A stretch of DNA of 64,000 nt from contig ML058337.1 in NCBI GenBank assembly GCA_003013855.2, positions 496,001 through 560,000 of the forward strand, written 5' to 3'. Source of the DNA: Liriodendron chinense (lineage: Eukaryota > Streptophyta > Magnoliopsida > Magnoliales > Magnoliaceae). The notes below the pieces were generated by a model. The model saw only the letters and a list, made by a program, of their open reading frames with translations. It was not told the DNA's origin and searched no databases. The position numbers and the translations under genes are program-made. Shown in pieces: positions 50,301-53,947 of the stretch. Within the stretch, counting starts at the first letter, position 1; every line of letters starts with the position of its first letter.

Positions 50301-53152
50301 AATGGTCATACTTCAATACTTGGAGACAGTGGGTTCCACAATTTGATTTAATTTGAGTAATATGTGCCTTGTTTACCATTTCTGGGCGTCTGAGTCATAT
50401 GCAACCTGAGTATCGTATAAACCTTCAATTACAAAACCCTAAAAATAGAGGAGAACTTTTATTTCTATTCTAAAAATTCCATTTCCTTGCAGTGTGAGTT
50501 GGGTCCAGAGACTCCAGACAGGGAAGCAATCTTTTAATCACAACCGTTCGACATGGTTGCTGCAGGTGTGAAATCTCCATCTGTTTGCTCCCAACTCCAT
50601 TGGGCTAGGTTCCTAAGATCATCCATGCCATCTATGCAATCGTGGTCCCCAATCGCGATGCAGTCTGAGATGATTATGATCTGCCCATCCATGCATAGCT
50701 AATTCCCACTTATCTTCCATCCTTGATTTTAACCATTTCTATTAGGCAAATGAGTGGATTGTTAGTTTTTTTTTTTTTTTCAAAAAAAAAAAAAAAAAAT
50801 CTCAGTGTCTTTTCCCTTTTCGTTGTTTTCTGTTTGTTCTCTTTTGGCTTGCCTTTTAATAAATTTTTGTTGCTTCTCAAAAAAATAAAAATACATATCC
50901 CACAAATCGCCATGACTCGCCCAGTTTTGTCACTTGGACGAGTCACCTAGTCACTCAAAAACTCAGTCAAACTCGCCTGAGTGGTGTCCAATTTTCACCC
51001 CCACCAAGTTTGCGCTTATTTTTACTCAGTATGGCTTAAAAAATGGGTTGACTAGGGCAAGTGCCGAGTGGACTCGGTGAGTCGGTCAACCTTGGTGTTG
51101 GCTCACCATTCTTTTCCATTTGAATTAACAGATCCCTGGTCCCCTAAAGGATTTTTCGAGGGCTCAAGGGGTTTAATGCAGGGCTATTCTCTCTCTCCCT
51201 TCTCTTTATGATGGTGGCAAAAACACTAAGATGTTGGAAAAGCTAAGGGTTAATAAATGGGGGTTGAAAAAGCACAAATGCAGAATTCCAGATCTCTCAT
51301 TTATAGTTTGTAGATGGTGTGATTTTGTTCATTGATGCTGATGGCCAAAAGGTGCAGAATCTGAGAAAGGTCCTAAGATATTTTGAAGCAGTATTAGTAA
51401 AAGATTAATCTCCAAAATGGTGAAATCTTGAGAATTAATCTTCAAGAATAAAATCGGCAGTCTAGCTAGAACGCTTAGATGTAGAGTTGGAAAACTCCTA
51501 TAATCATATCTAGGCCTCCCCCTTTATATTGGAAAGTCACTAAACTATTCATGGATGTGGAAGTTGAAAGAGCTGCTATCAAGGTGGAAGAGAAGGTATG
51601 TCATTCGGGGTGAATAACTCTCATAAATGCAGCATTATCCAATACTTTGTCTTTTCCAATATCCGGCTAATATCATTCAAAGATTGAAGACTATCCATTG
51701 GGATTTCCCATAGAAAGATTTTGCAAAATCAACAGAATACAGACACAATTTTCATCCTGTTAAATGGCAAGAAGTTCGCAATGCACATGGTACCAAGGCT
51801 GCGTCTCTATATTGAGGGCTGGGATTATGGAAAGTGATCTTTTGAATGGAATAGGCTTCCTCTAAGGGAATCATGAGGGAAGTTGGGGAATGCTTGTAGA
51901 TTCAGTTTTTGGAAGACAGGGTGTAGAGACAGTGAATAGTTGCACAAAGCGGCAACAGATTCGGGTGTGGGAGCAGGTAAGCGCCTGTTTCAAAATGTAA
52001 AGAAGTATACATGGGTAGAGAAGTGGGAGTAGAAGCAAGAGTTCAAAGAGCAATTCAAAGCTGGAGCGGCACCTAGTTAGAAGGATTCTCCAACTAACAA
52101 TGCTCTATGTTAATCACTTCCTTGGTTGTACCAGGTTATTTCTAGAAGAGAGGTAACATTGTCCTAGTTCTACTTTGGAATTGAGAATCAAGTGGAATGA
52201 TGTCGGCTTTTAGAAAGAACTTGAATGATGATGAGATTCAGGATTTTGAGAATATTTTGCATCTATTGAATAGGTGGGCCCCCACACAAGGTGCTACAGA
52301 TGAATTCAGGTAGAATCTCGCGAAGCCCAGTGTTTTTTCATTAAAATCATAATCCTCAATATTAAATGAGGGAGATCATGGAGGCAGAAAAGGAATTTGA
52401 CAGCTACACATTTGTCATTAGCAGGGACGCTGTCAGTTATTGCCTTTCATTGCACAGTTGGCAAGGATTATGTCTTCACTATGGTCATAACAAATGTATG
52501 GTTTCTCTTTCTTCACAACATGGAAATTGTGAAGCACTTGTGTATGCATTGCTATTACTCATCTGCAGTTTGGTAAAGGTTCTTTAGTCTTTTGGAGTTG
52601 AATCTGGTGACGATCTTGGCTGTACATTAGGAGGGCCTCACTGTGTGTGGGCCACTGTGCAGACACCAACTCAGATCAGAGAATCCCTAACATTTGATTG
52701 GTGGGCCTTTATTGATCAATGCTGACTATTACAGATACCCTTTTCAAAAGCCCATATGTAGGAAGCTATTCAGATGGTTAACATCACCATTTTGGTGAGC
52801 CTTTTCTACCATGAAAGATCAATGATGGGCCCCACCAGCCAAATGGTCCAGATCATGGGCTAGTGTTCCGCATGTCTAATCTGTGCTTAACGCTCAAGGG
52901 ATAACTGAAAAGAGAACTAATCTCTGCACTGCTGCATTCATCTTGGATTTCATCATAATTCGAGAAAAGAAGATCACTACTCACCGTCGGTTTCACAACA
53001 AGCGCTTCGTTTTCCTCATCTGCCGTGTGGCGGTCATCACCAGAGGAAAACCGGTGGTAATCATCCGGCAACACGAACGGGGGCTTTGCCGATGAGAACG
53101 GAAGGTACCGCTTGAATGGGAGATCTGAAGCCCGGCTGCCACCGCCGGACAT
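21975..53152 (-). CDS. E2F transcription factor (E2Fa/b type), 14 exons
   Basis: Joined exons give 1,365 bp, 454 residues and a stop. E2F proteins pair with DP proteins, bind TTTSGCGC-type sites and control S-phase genes under retinoblastoma-related protein; these act in the nucleus. Seen here: N-terminal KPPFVLPDDYHRFSSGD (24-40), basic LKRKS (57-61), winged-helix DNA-binding domain about 134-199 with RRIYDITNVLEGIGLIEK (172-189), coiled-coil dimerisation region about 205-250, marked box about 251-315, and the C-terminal retinoblastoma-binding motif DYWLLSDPGVSITDMW (391-406). Length matches plant E2Fa/b (about 450-485). All 13 introns have GT-AG ends in compatible phases. Introns 1 (15,451 bp) and 4 (10,273 bp) are swollen by transposons; the others are 80-1,811 bp. 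The open frame implies a functional gene. Which paralogue it is cannot be told by eye. Confidence 0.93.
22209..22275 (-). CDS. E2F exon 13 (residues 388-409)
   Basis: Acceptor TTTTGTCTTGCAG, 67 bp, donor GTATCCTT, ending phase 1. Encodes ADSDYWLLSDPGVSITDMWK and TD, the retinoblastoma-binding motif. Confidence 0.9.
22276..23115 (-). other. E2F intron 12 (840 bp)
   Basis: Unique-looking AT-rich intron sequence with a T run at 22622-22640 and no recognised element. Confidence 0.7.
23116..23332 (-). CDS. E2F exon 12 (residues 315-387)
   Basis: Acceptor CCCTCTTTTAG, 217 bp, donor GTAAGTGC, ending phase 0. Begins SKFEKFEE, continues through a Ser-rich linker (SSSSGSS) and ends SGILKIVPSDVD, the lead-in to the retinoblastoma-binding segment. 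Confidence 0.92.
23456..23476. repeat. (ACAA)n microsatellite in E2F intron 11
   Basis: About five ACAA units, about 40 bp inside the intron from the donor of exon 11. Confidence 0.9.
23519..23595 (-). CDS. E2F exon 11 (residues 290-314)
   Basis: Acceptor CTTCTATGTGTAG, 77 bp, donor GTAATGTT, ending phase 2. Encodes AVEYPQRRYRIVLRSTMG and PIDLYLV, the end of the marked box. Confidence 0.93.
23685..23750 (-). CDS. E2F exon 10 (residues 268-289)
   Basis: Acceptor TTTCTGGTAG, 66 bp, donor GTAGGCAG, phase 0 at both ends. Encodes NETLIAIKAPHGTTLEVPDP plus DE, core of the marked box. Confidence 0.93.
24160..24311. repeat. 38-bp minisatellite, four units
   Basis: CTCAAAGATAGACAATGGC recurs at 24165, 24203, 24241 and 24279, an exact 38-bp spacing, with unit end GTGGGTGCTGGAAAG. 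It lies inside the intron 9 element. Confidence 0.93.
24350..24745. repeat. Degenerate GGCACATGTGG repeats
   Basis: Phrases such as GATGGTGGCACATG and GGCACATGTGG recur many times at uneven spacing. This produces several overlapping ORFs on both strands that do not look like real proteins. Part of the intron 9 element. Confidence 0.75.
25200..25221. repeat. (TTTA)n microsatellite in E2F intron 9
   Basis: Five TTTA units, no other feature. Confidence 0.9.
25562..25610 (-). CDS. E2F exon 9 (residues 251-267)
   Basis: Acceptor CTAATTTTAG, 49 bp, donor GTTGGTTT, ending phase 0. Encodes KWLFVTEEDIKGLPCLQ, the opening of the marked box. Confidence 0.93.
25710..25760 (-). CDS. E2F exon 8 (residues 234-250)
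   Basis: Acceptor CTGCTTATTTCAG, 51 bp, donor GTAGATAA, phase 2 to phase 2. Encodes REMQERLRDLSEDENNQ, the end of the coiled coil. Confidence 0.93.
25841..25893 (-). CDS. E2F exon 7 (residues 217-233)
   Basis: Acceptor GATTCCTGCAG, 53 bp, donor GTTTTGTAG, ending phase 2. Encodes AEVENLSMDEQKLDDQI, part of the coiled coil. Confidence 0.93.
26197..26251 (-). CDS. E2F exon 6 (residues 198-216)
   Basis: Acceptor TTTTTTGATAG, 55 bp, donor GTATGTGG, ending phase 0. Encodes KGLDVSRPGEIDDGVSVLQ, the start of the dimerisation region. Confidence 0.93.
26345..26381. repeat. (GA)18 microsatellite in E2F intron 5
   Basis: Alternating GA for 37 bp, between exon 5 and exon 6. Confidence 0.95.
26415..26503 (-). 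CDS. E2F exon 5 (residues 169-197)
   Basis: Acceptor TTTGTTTGTATAG, 89 bp, donor GTAATCC, ending phase 2. Encodes VQKRRIYDITNVLEGIGLIE and KKLKNRIRW, the DNA-recognition half of the domain. It is separated from exon 4 by 10.3 kb of transposon-filled intron. Confidence 0.95.
26800..26995. other. Possible MULE-like MITE fragment, low certainty
   Basis: Repeated TAACGG, CGTAACA and GGCCCGTAATGG phrases in E2F intron 4 resemble the subterminal repeats of Mutator-like MITEs. No ends or target duplication could be defined. Confidence 0.3.
27030..27725 (-). pseudogene. Ty1/copia relic: RT/RNase H end, tract and LTR start
   Basis: On the minus strand, in several frames: RYLKRTLGKGILY, a block resembling the GYTNADWAGSLADRRST motif, STEAEYKAM, YELMWIKKLLKEIGF, HERTKYIEVDWHFI and SQDQLDDVFTKALP, in the order expected of copia RNase H. 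Then comes TTTGAGGGGGAC (polypurine tract, 27053-27042) and TGTTAAAG at 27041, the start of an LTR reading to lower coordinates. Numerous stops and frame changes make it dead. It is in the sense direction of E2F. Probably the 3' part of the element whose gag lies at 34448-34735. Confidence 0.85.
27867..27892. repeat. (GA)13 microsatellite in E2F intron 4
   Basis: Alternating GA, 26 bp. Confidence 0.95.
28290..28294. repeat. Target site duplication, left (GCGAA)
   Basis: Direct repeat with 34448-34452. Five bases is the usual target duplication of LTR retrotransposons. Confidence 0.9.
28295..29182 (+). repeat. 5' LTR of the chromovirus (888 bp)
   Basis: Starts TTATGCGGACATC (the usual TG start changed to TT; the 3' copy has TG) and ends CCCTGTATCA. 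Contains TATATATA at 28613-28620, probably the promoter, and a C run at 28860-28885. Confidence 0.9.
28860..28885. repeat. Poly(C) run of 26 in the 5' LTR
   Basis: Follows TTTTCTGAA. The 3' LTR has only 16 C at the same place, which explains most of the LTR length difference. Confidence 0.95.
29187..29199 (+). promoter_or_regulatory. Primer-binding site
   Basis: TGGTATCAAAGAA, 4 bases after the 5' LTR, matches the initiator Met tRNA site TGGTATCAGAGC apart from two changes. It primes minus-strand DNA synthesis. Confidence 0.8.
29443..30519 (+). pseudogene. Chromovirus gag, broken by five stops
   Basis: One frame from ATG 29443 (MPTRTGRGFGLHNTM) to TAG 30517. Includes a capsid-like part PSFDGRLDPKIFSDWLADMD, then MTVTEYIAKFDEYMMRC and LRLDLQRELMPH. 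In-frame stops lie at 29548 TAA, 29668 TAG, 29803 TAG, 30127 TGA and 30199 TGA; each is one C-to-T step from CAA, CAG or CGA. The zinc knuckle that normally follows is absent: the sequence jumps to the pol linker right after 30519. Confidence 0.88.
30520..33560 (+). pseudogene. Chromovirus pol (RT, RNase H, integrase, chromodomain), protease deleted
   Basis: Starts with the linker LLARESTPEVAIGLPQEV (about 30600) that normally follows protease; no D(T/S)G protease motif is found, so zinc knuckle and protease look deleted. RT runs from 30640 with catalytic YFDD at 31218-31229 intact. TAG at 31575 interrupts TQAFSEIKKK. RNase H follows with FKVACDASGLTIGAVLSQ and YDKEFYAIVQ. A frame change near 32250 precedes integrase, whose catalytic D-D-35-E (codons 32422, 32606, 32714) is intact. 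The C-terminal chromodomain-like part (33375-33540) has GGYQKFLVKWRNKPIANNSW. At least three frame changes, so no functional polyprotein. Confidence 0.9.
33558..33571 (+). promoter_or_regulatory. Polypurine tract of the chromovirus
   Basis: CACCCGGGGAGAAT directly before the 3' LTR TGATG. The purine run GGGGAGAA primes plus-strand synthesis in such elements. Confidence 0.6.
33572..34447 (+). repeat. 3' LTR of the chromovirus (876 bp)
   Basis: Starts TGATGCGAACATC, ends CCCTGCATCA; about 4% different from the 5' LTR by eye. Has 16 C at 34137-34152. The TATA box copy is mutated (TTATGTATATT). Confidence 0.9.
34448..34452. repeat. Target site duplication, right (GCGAA)
   Basis: Direct repeat of 28290-28294. 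Confidence 0.9.
34448..34735 (-). pseudogene. Ty1/copia gag, N-terminal part, cut by the chromovirus
   Basis: Minus strand from ATG near 34735: MSKFNPLADLLKKNKLTGPN then a stop in place of the usual aromatic residues, KFEIVLIADKLIHVI and PVPNAPDDDSPQA. This is the start of copia gag in plants (LTGPN followed by the tryptophan/lysine region). The sequence ends at the chromovirus target site, so the chromovirus inserted into this gag. The rest of gag through RT seems deleted; the RNase H at 27030-27725 is probably the same element. Confidence 0.8.
34736..36227 (-). other. Rest of E2F intron 4, unique or unassigned
   Basis: No gene. Contains a minus-strand SINE at 35674-35770 and otherwise intron-like AT-rich DNA. 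The copia 5' LTR should lie just above 34735, but its ends were not found. Confidence 0.45.
35674..35770 (-). mobile_element. tRNA-related SINE, copy 1
   Basis: Minus strand: polymerase III A-box-like TCAGTGGTAGACTC, B box GGGTTCGAGTACCC and a 3' A run (plus-strand T run 35674-35684). The order and spacing match the plus-strand copy at 49688-49815. Confidence 0.75.
36228..36424 (+). repeat. Solo-LTR-like copy of the short-LTR element
   Basis: Starts TGCGGGAGCATTTTCACACC and continues with GTCTTGAGTGGGCGGTCC, ATAGGAGGGTTC and TAGGCTATGAGAT. These match, in inverse orientation, the repeats at 43594-43881 and 44554-44806. It is more diverged and has only one copy here, so a solo LTR is likely. 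In E2F intron 4. Confidence 0.6.
36777..36862 (-). CDS. E2F exon 4 (residues 140-168)
   Basis: Acceptor CTGTCTTTTCAG, 86 bp, donor GTGAGGAT, ending phase 0. Encodes GLLTKKFINLLKHAEDGILD then LNKAAETLE, the first half of the winged-helix domain. Confidence 0.95.
37055..37114 (-). CDS. E2F exon 3 (residues 120-139)
   Basis: Acceptor CTTCTTTTGCAG, 60 bp, donor GTAACTG, phase 1 to phase 1. Encodes GSPSSNALTPVGTCRYDSSL, which enters the DNA-binding domain. Confidence 0.93.
   Translation of the reverse strand, partial: VPLLAMLSPQLVPVDMTVL
37344..37533 (-). CDS. E2F exon 2 (residues 57-119)
   Basis: Acceptor TTGCTTGTGCAG, 190 bp, donor GTGAGAAG, ending in phase 1. Encodes LKRKSVTED, the PLRTPVSGKGGRVYSRSK region and GPQTPLSNAG, known plant E2F features between the N-terminus and DNA-binding domain. 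The basic LKRK may serve as part of a nuclear localisation signal. Confidence 0.93.
37700..38250. other. Unassigned intron DNA
   Basis: AT-rich sequence next to exon 2, nothing recognised. Confidence 0.4.
38255..38405 (+). repeat. Dispersed repeat (GTTTCAAAATG family), copy 1
   Basis: CATCTGTTTCAAAATGG, AGAAGCAAGAGTGCAAAGCA, GAAGCAGGAGGTGCACC and TTAGAAGGATCATGCAACTA, in this order, recur at 42245-42370 (inverted), 47690-47810 (inverted) and 51965-52100. A SINE or MITE family is possible; the ends are unresolved. Confidence 0.65.
38761..38835 (-). mobile_element. tRNA-related SINE, second family
   Basis: Minus strand: TAGCTGGTTGATGCC (A-box-like), CAGGTTCGAGAC (B box) and a 3' A run (plus-strand T run at 38761). 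Short, with tRNA-type boxes, but not foldable into a tRNA by eye. Differs from the SINE at 49688-49815. Confidence 0.6.
38840..39640. other. Unassigned intron DNA with a 50-bp imperfect duplication
   Basis: AAGAAGGCTGTGGTAGTTGCC and AAGAAGGCTGTGTTGGTTGCC recur at 38964 and 39004. No other feature. Confidence 0.45.
39650..40680. repeat. 33-bp minisatellite, about 30 degenerate units
   Basis: Units of about 32-35 bp follow the pattern GGTGGGCCCCACATGATGGA plus TGACCCACATCAAA. Conserved GGGCCC, CCACATCAA and ATGATGGA recur throughout, with substitutions and short indels. No stop-free coding sense is expected; the 180-codon minus-strand frame at 39705-40247 is a by-product of the repeat period. 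Confidence 0.93.
40690..40850. other. Partial relative of the hAT-like MITE
   Basis: TTTACCAAACATACTTATCT, AAGATAAGTTACTTGAAGCA and CATAAGTAGCTTATG resemble the right arm of the MITE copies, directly next to copy 2. Confidence 0.5.
40851..41051. mobile_element. hAT-like MITE, copy 2
   Basis: Starts GGGCCCGTTTGGATACC and ends GATCCAAACGCCCCC, an inverted pair. Interior as in copy 1 at 4083-4310. Noncoding. No clear target duplication. It abuts the copia LTR at 41267. Confidence 0.75.
41052..41280 (-). mobile_element. Copia LTR start and polypurine tract
   Basis: Minus strand: CTTGAGGGGGAT (41279-41268) followed by TGTTAAGAAATTATC, starting at 41267 and reading to lower coordinates. This is the usual polypurine tract and 3' LTR of plant copia elements. 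The LTR end was not resolved because it meets the MITE. Confidence 0.7.
41300..43260 (-). pseudogene. Ty1/copia relic 1: integrase to RNase H, minus strand
   Basis: From high to low coordinate: an integrase-like GC-poor part (43260-42700, poorly resolved), RT motif KLDVKNAFLCG near 42480, a degraded active site LYVDEFT near 42200 in place of YVDD, GIFLSQINHTVDLF near 42050, RNase H motifs ILCYLKGTVGYRCY near 41770, and the tract at 41279. Many stops and frame changes. Sense to E2F. Confidence 0.8.
42245..42370 (-). repeat. Dispersed repeat (GTTTCAAAATG family), copy 2
   Basis: Minus-strand copy of 38255-38405 (plus-strand CACTCCTGCTTCG, GCTTTGGTCTC and ATTTTGAAATAGACGCTTCC). Lies within the copia relic, so it inserted there later. 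Confidence 0.6.
43430..43593 (-). mobile_element. Copia relic 2 LTR, first part
   Basis: Matches 46612-46815 (AGAAATCTCAATCTC, GACAAAACACTCCCTCGTTTG, AATGAACATTGGCA). The LTR is interrupted at 43594 by the short-LTR element and continues at 44807-44930. Belongs with the copia RT at 45520-46620. Confidence 0.65.
43594..43881. repeat. Direct terminal repeat A of the short-LTR element
   Basis: Contains CCCAGGCTCCTGCTTCACAC, GCCCCTGCA and a set of ACCCGCCTCACACGG phrases. Differs from the second copy mainly by a 35-bp indel in those phrases. Confidence 0.8.
44554..44806. repeat. Direct terminal repeat B of the short-LTR element
   Basis: Shorter by about 35 bp than repeat A, otherwise colinear; ends GTGAAAATGCCCCTACA. 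Confidence 0.8.
44807..44930 (-). mobile_element. Copia relic 2 LTR, second part
   Basis: Continues the LTR: TCATGCTTTGCACTGGAC, GACAACTAAGTGAACCTC and GAGGTGTCCTACCAT, matching 46700-46815. A 29-bp piece (TGACTAAGTGAACCTCGAA) is duplicated at 44848 and 44879. Confidence 0.6.
45000..45450. other. Possible MITE with T run, low certainty
   Basis: The ends ATGAGGGCCTATTTCGATAG and AATCCAAACAGGAATC hint at an inverted-repeat element of about 430 bp; homology between the ends is weak. A T run lies at 45155-45169. Confidence 0.3.
45520..46620 (-). pseudogene. Ty1/copia relic 2: RT (partly duplicated) and RNase H
   Basis: Minus strand: MGQPAGFISQTYLKYICKLK and ASYGLKQAPTVWYRKIV at 46570-46420 are RT blocks. 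A second, more diverged copy follows at 46420-46230 (CQLKNAFYGL, QAPRAWYGKIV-like) in tandem. RNase H blocks come at 45690-45520 (LVGFSDANWV, SFGIGVVSW). Many stops. Gag, protease and integrase are missing: the RT abuts the LTR at 46612-46815. Sense to E2F. Confidence 0.8.
46612..46830 (-). mobile_element. Copia relic 2, 5' LTR
   Basis: Matches the LTR at 43430-43593/44807-44930 over about 200 bp. It lies directly upstream (minus strand) of the duplicated RT, so the 5' half of the element is gone. Confidence 0.65.
46831..47689. other. Unassigned intron DNA
   Basis: Weak resemblance to copia integrase on the minus strand around 47000-47230, without a secure motif. A loose tRNA-like A-box string lies at about 47617. 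Confidence 0.3.
47690..47810 (-). repeat. Dispersed repeat (GTTTCAAAATG family), copy 3
   Basis: Plus-strand CTTCTAATTAGGCGTCGCTCC, GCTTTGGTCTTTCACTCCC and CATTTTGAAACAGACACTTCC, the inverse of copy 1. Confidence 0.7.
47811..48480. other. Unassigned, perhaps upstream LINE sequence
   Basis: Lies before the recognisable LINE RT on the same strand and may be its endonuclease part, but no motif was identified. Confidence 0.3.
48838..48845. repeat. Target duplication GTGTCGGC, left
   Basis: Matches GTGTTGGC at 51095-51102 with one difference. Removing the insertion and one copy rejoins the LINE reading frame (QQCVGSP). Confidence 0.8.
49084..49092. repeat. Target duplication TAGAAACGG, left
   Basis: Matches TAGAAATGG at 49675-49683 with one difference; nine bases is typical of Mutator-like elements. 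Confidence 0.8.
49093..49674. mobile_element. Mutator-like MITE (582 bp)
   Basis: Ends TGTTTTAAATAGCG and, reverse-complemented right end, TGTTTTGAATAGCG (13 of 14). Flanked by the 9-bp pair described above. Both subterminal regions are crowded with GTAGCG/CGCTAC and CTACG phrases, arranged as arms facing each other around an AT-rich centre. It has no coding capacity and must be moved by a transposase elsewhere. Confidence 0.85.
49675..49683. repeat. Target duplication TAGAAATGG, right
   Basis: Partner of 49084-49092. Confidence 0.8.
49688..49815 (+). mobile_element. tRNA-related SINE, copy 2
   Basis: A box TGGTTCAATGG (49700-49710), B box GGTTCGAGAACC (49743-49754) and an A run (49804-49815) follow one another as in tRNA-derived SINEs. 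Same family as 35674-35770 on the other strand. No clear flanking duplication. Confidence 0.75.
50090..50150 (+). other. Short repeat shared with 8272-8330
   Basis: GTGTGAGAAAAGCTTGATACTCT and GATACACAGGCACTTA match TTGATACTCTGACAG and AATACACAGGCGCTTA at 8272-8330. An unidentified interspersed repeat. Confidence 0.5.
50766..50797. repeat. T run followed by A run
   Basis: T16 then C then A17 within the hAT-like element. May reflect foldback structure or low-complexity growth. Confidence 0.9.
51871..52984 (-). other. Intron 1 start, unique DNA with one repeat copy
   Basis: Holds the dispersed repeat copy 4 at 51965-52100. The remainder up to the donor at 52984 is unique-looking; the short frame at 52366-52587 has no domain. 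Confidence 0.4.
51965..52100 (+). repeat. Dispersed repeat (GTTTCAAAATG family), copy 4
   Basis: CGCCTGTTTCAAAATGTAAA, GTAGAAGCAAGAGTTCAAAG and GGCACCTAGTTAGAAGGATT, same order as copy 1. Confidence 0.7.
52985..53152 (-). CDS. E2F exon 1 (residues 1-56)
   Basis: ATG at 53152 in context ATTCTATGTC; 168 bp, ending ACCGACG before donor GTGAGTAG, phase 0. Encodes MSGGGSRASD, then KPPFVLPDDYHRFSSGD, matching the N-terminal block of plant E2Fa/b. Chosen as the start because upstream in-frame sequence lacks another plausible ATG. Confidence 0.9.
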
Positions 53153-53495
53153 AGAATCCGAAATGCTCAGTATCCAGAAATGAAAATCGAGATCAAAGTC
53201 CAGCCGTCCATTTCTTGGTGGAGGACGGGGTAGAGAGGTCTAGATGCTTCCTTTGATTTGATCGGAGAGAGATGAGAAGATTGAGATCTGGAATTTGGGA
53301 GGAAAGAGAAAGAGAGACGATGAAAAAGGGCGAGAGCAGAAAACGAGGGAAGGAGGGAAGGAGGGAATTTCAGTTCGGATAGATATGGAGGGAAGAAGGC
53401 AAAAAAAGGAGAAAAGAGGACCGCTAAGGTACACCGCGGGAGCACCAACGTAAATAGTAATCCTCAGAGAGGTGGACCTACTTGGAGTGGTCCTC
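53153..53495 (-). promoter_or_regulatory. E2F 5' leader and proximal promoter
   Basis: Upstream (higher coordinates) of the E2F ATG. Read on the minus strand it is pyrimidine-rich (plus-strand GGAAGGAGGGAAGGAGGGAA at 53348-53367), common in plant leaders. No TATA box or TTTSGCGC E2F site was found by eye. Foldback copy F begins about 340 bp from the ATG, which bounds the unique promoter. Confidence 0.45.
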
Positions 53496-53945
53496 GCTGG
53501 AGTGACGTCACCATGTTTTGTGAGGCCCACCCTGATGTATGTAGTTTATTCATACTGTCCATCCATTTGAGAGATCATTTTAAGGCATAAGCCAAAAAAA
53601 AAAGAGATAAATCCAAAGCCCAAGTAGACCACACTACAAAAAAAAAAAACAGTGGACAAGTGTCAACCATGATGTTTATTTGAGATAGTATTCATAAGTA
53701 AAGACAGACATGAAAAAGGGAAAACACAAATATCAGCTTGATAGAAAACTTTTGTAGTTCCTAAAAGTTTTCAACCGTAGGCGTTCAATATCCTTTGTTT
53801 TCTGTGGTGGAGTCCACTCCAGCTTTAGATCTACCTCCTTCTTTGTCTTATGCCTTGAAATGATCTCTCCTAATAGATGGATGGAGTGGATATAAAATAT
53901 ACACCATGATGGCCCACGGACGCAAATTTTTGCATTGGCAATTAA
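53496..53945. mobile_element. Foldback repeat, copy F
   Basis: Left arm: CCCACCCTGATGTATG, CCATCCATTTGAGAGATC, AAATCCAAAGCCCAAGTAGA. Right arm, inverse: GGAGTCCACTCCAGCTTTAGATCT, TAGATGGATGGAGTGGA, ACACCATGATGGCCCA. Same family as copies A-E, about 340 bp upstream of the E2F start. Confidence 0.75.
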
Positions 53946-53947
53946 GT

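Larger units (their letters stand above)
48846..51094. mobile_element. hAT-like element of 2,249 bp inside the LINE
   Basis: Left end CAAGGTTGCCAAACTCAGGA; right end, reverse-complemented, CAAGGTTGACCGACTCACCG. The flanking 8-bp duplication fits hAT. It contains the MULE-MITE (49093-49674) and a SINE (49688-49815), so the original element was shorter, about 1.5 kb. No transposase is recognised; the interior has repeated CGAGTCACC and GACTCGG phrases near the right end. Confidence 0.8.
48481..51870 (+). pseudogene. L1-type LINE, RT fragment, interrupted by a DNA transposon
   Basis: Left part (to 48845): blocks LRKVLRRMISGLQRALAYEG, ILDGALMVHKRMDS and EIICKLNMEKVYCHVDWNF, in several frames. 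Right part (from 51095): GFFEGSRGLMQGYSLSPF, then FVDGVILFIDADG at about 51310, where the active-site motif (F/Y)ADD is changed to FVDG, VGKLL(x)SYLGLPL near 51490, and LLSRWKRRYVIRGE near 51570. These are in the order of plant L1 RT. The split falls exactly at an 8-bp duplication flanking the insertion. Antisense to E2F. Dead by stops and frame changes. No poly(A) tail or 5' end resolved. Confidence 0.83.
37534..52984 (-). other. E2F intron 1 (15,451 bp), transposon-filled
   Basis: This intron holds, from low to high coordinate: a T-rich SINE, a dispersed 140-bp repeat, a 33-bp minisatellite, a MITE, copia relics, a short-LTR element, a LINE with nested DNA transposons, and several more repeat copies. 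No exon of another gene was found. Its donor GTGAGTAG and acceptor TTGCTTGTGCAG are intact. Confidence 0.85.

Noticed and set aside
52366..52587. 73-codon ORF, plus strand, in E2F intron 1
   Set aside because: No domain, no conserved start context, codon content like intron. Probably chance.
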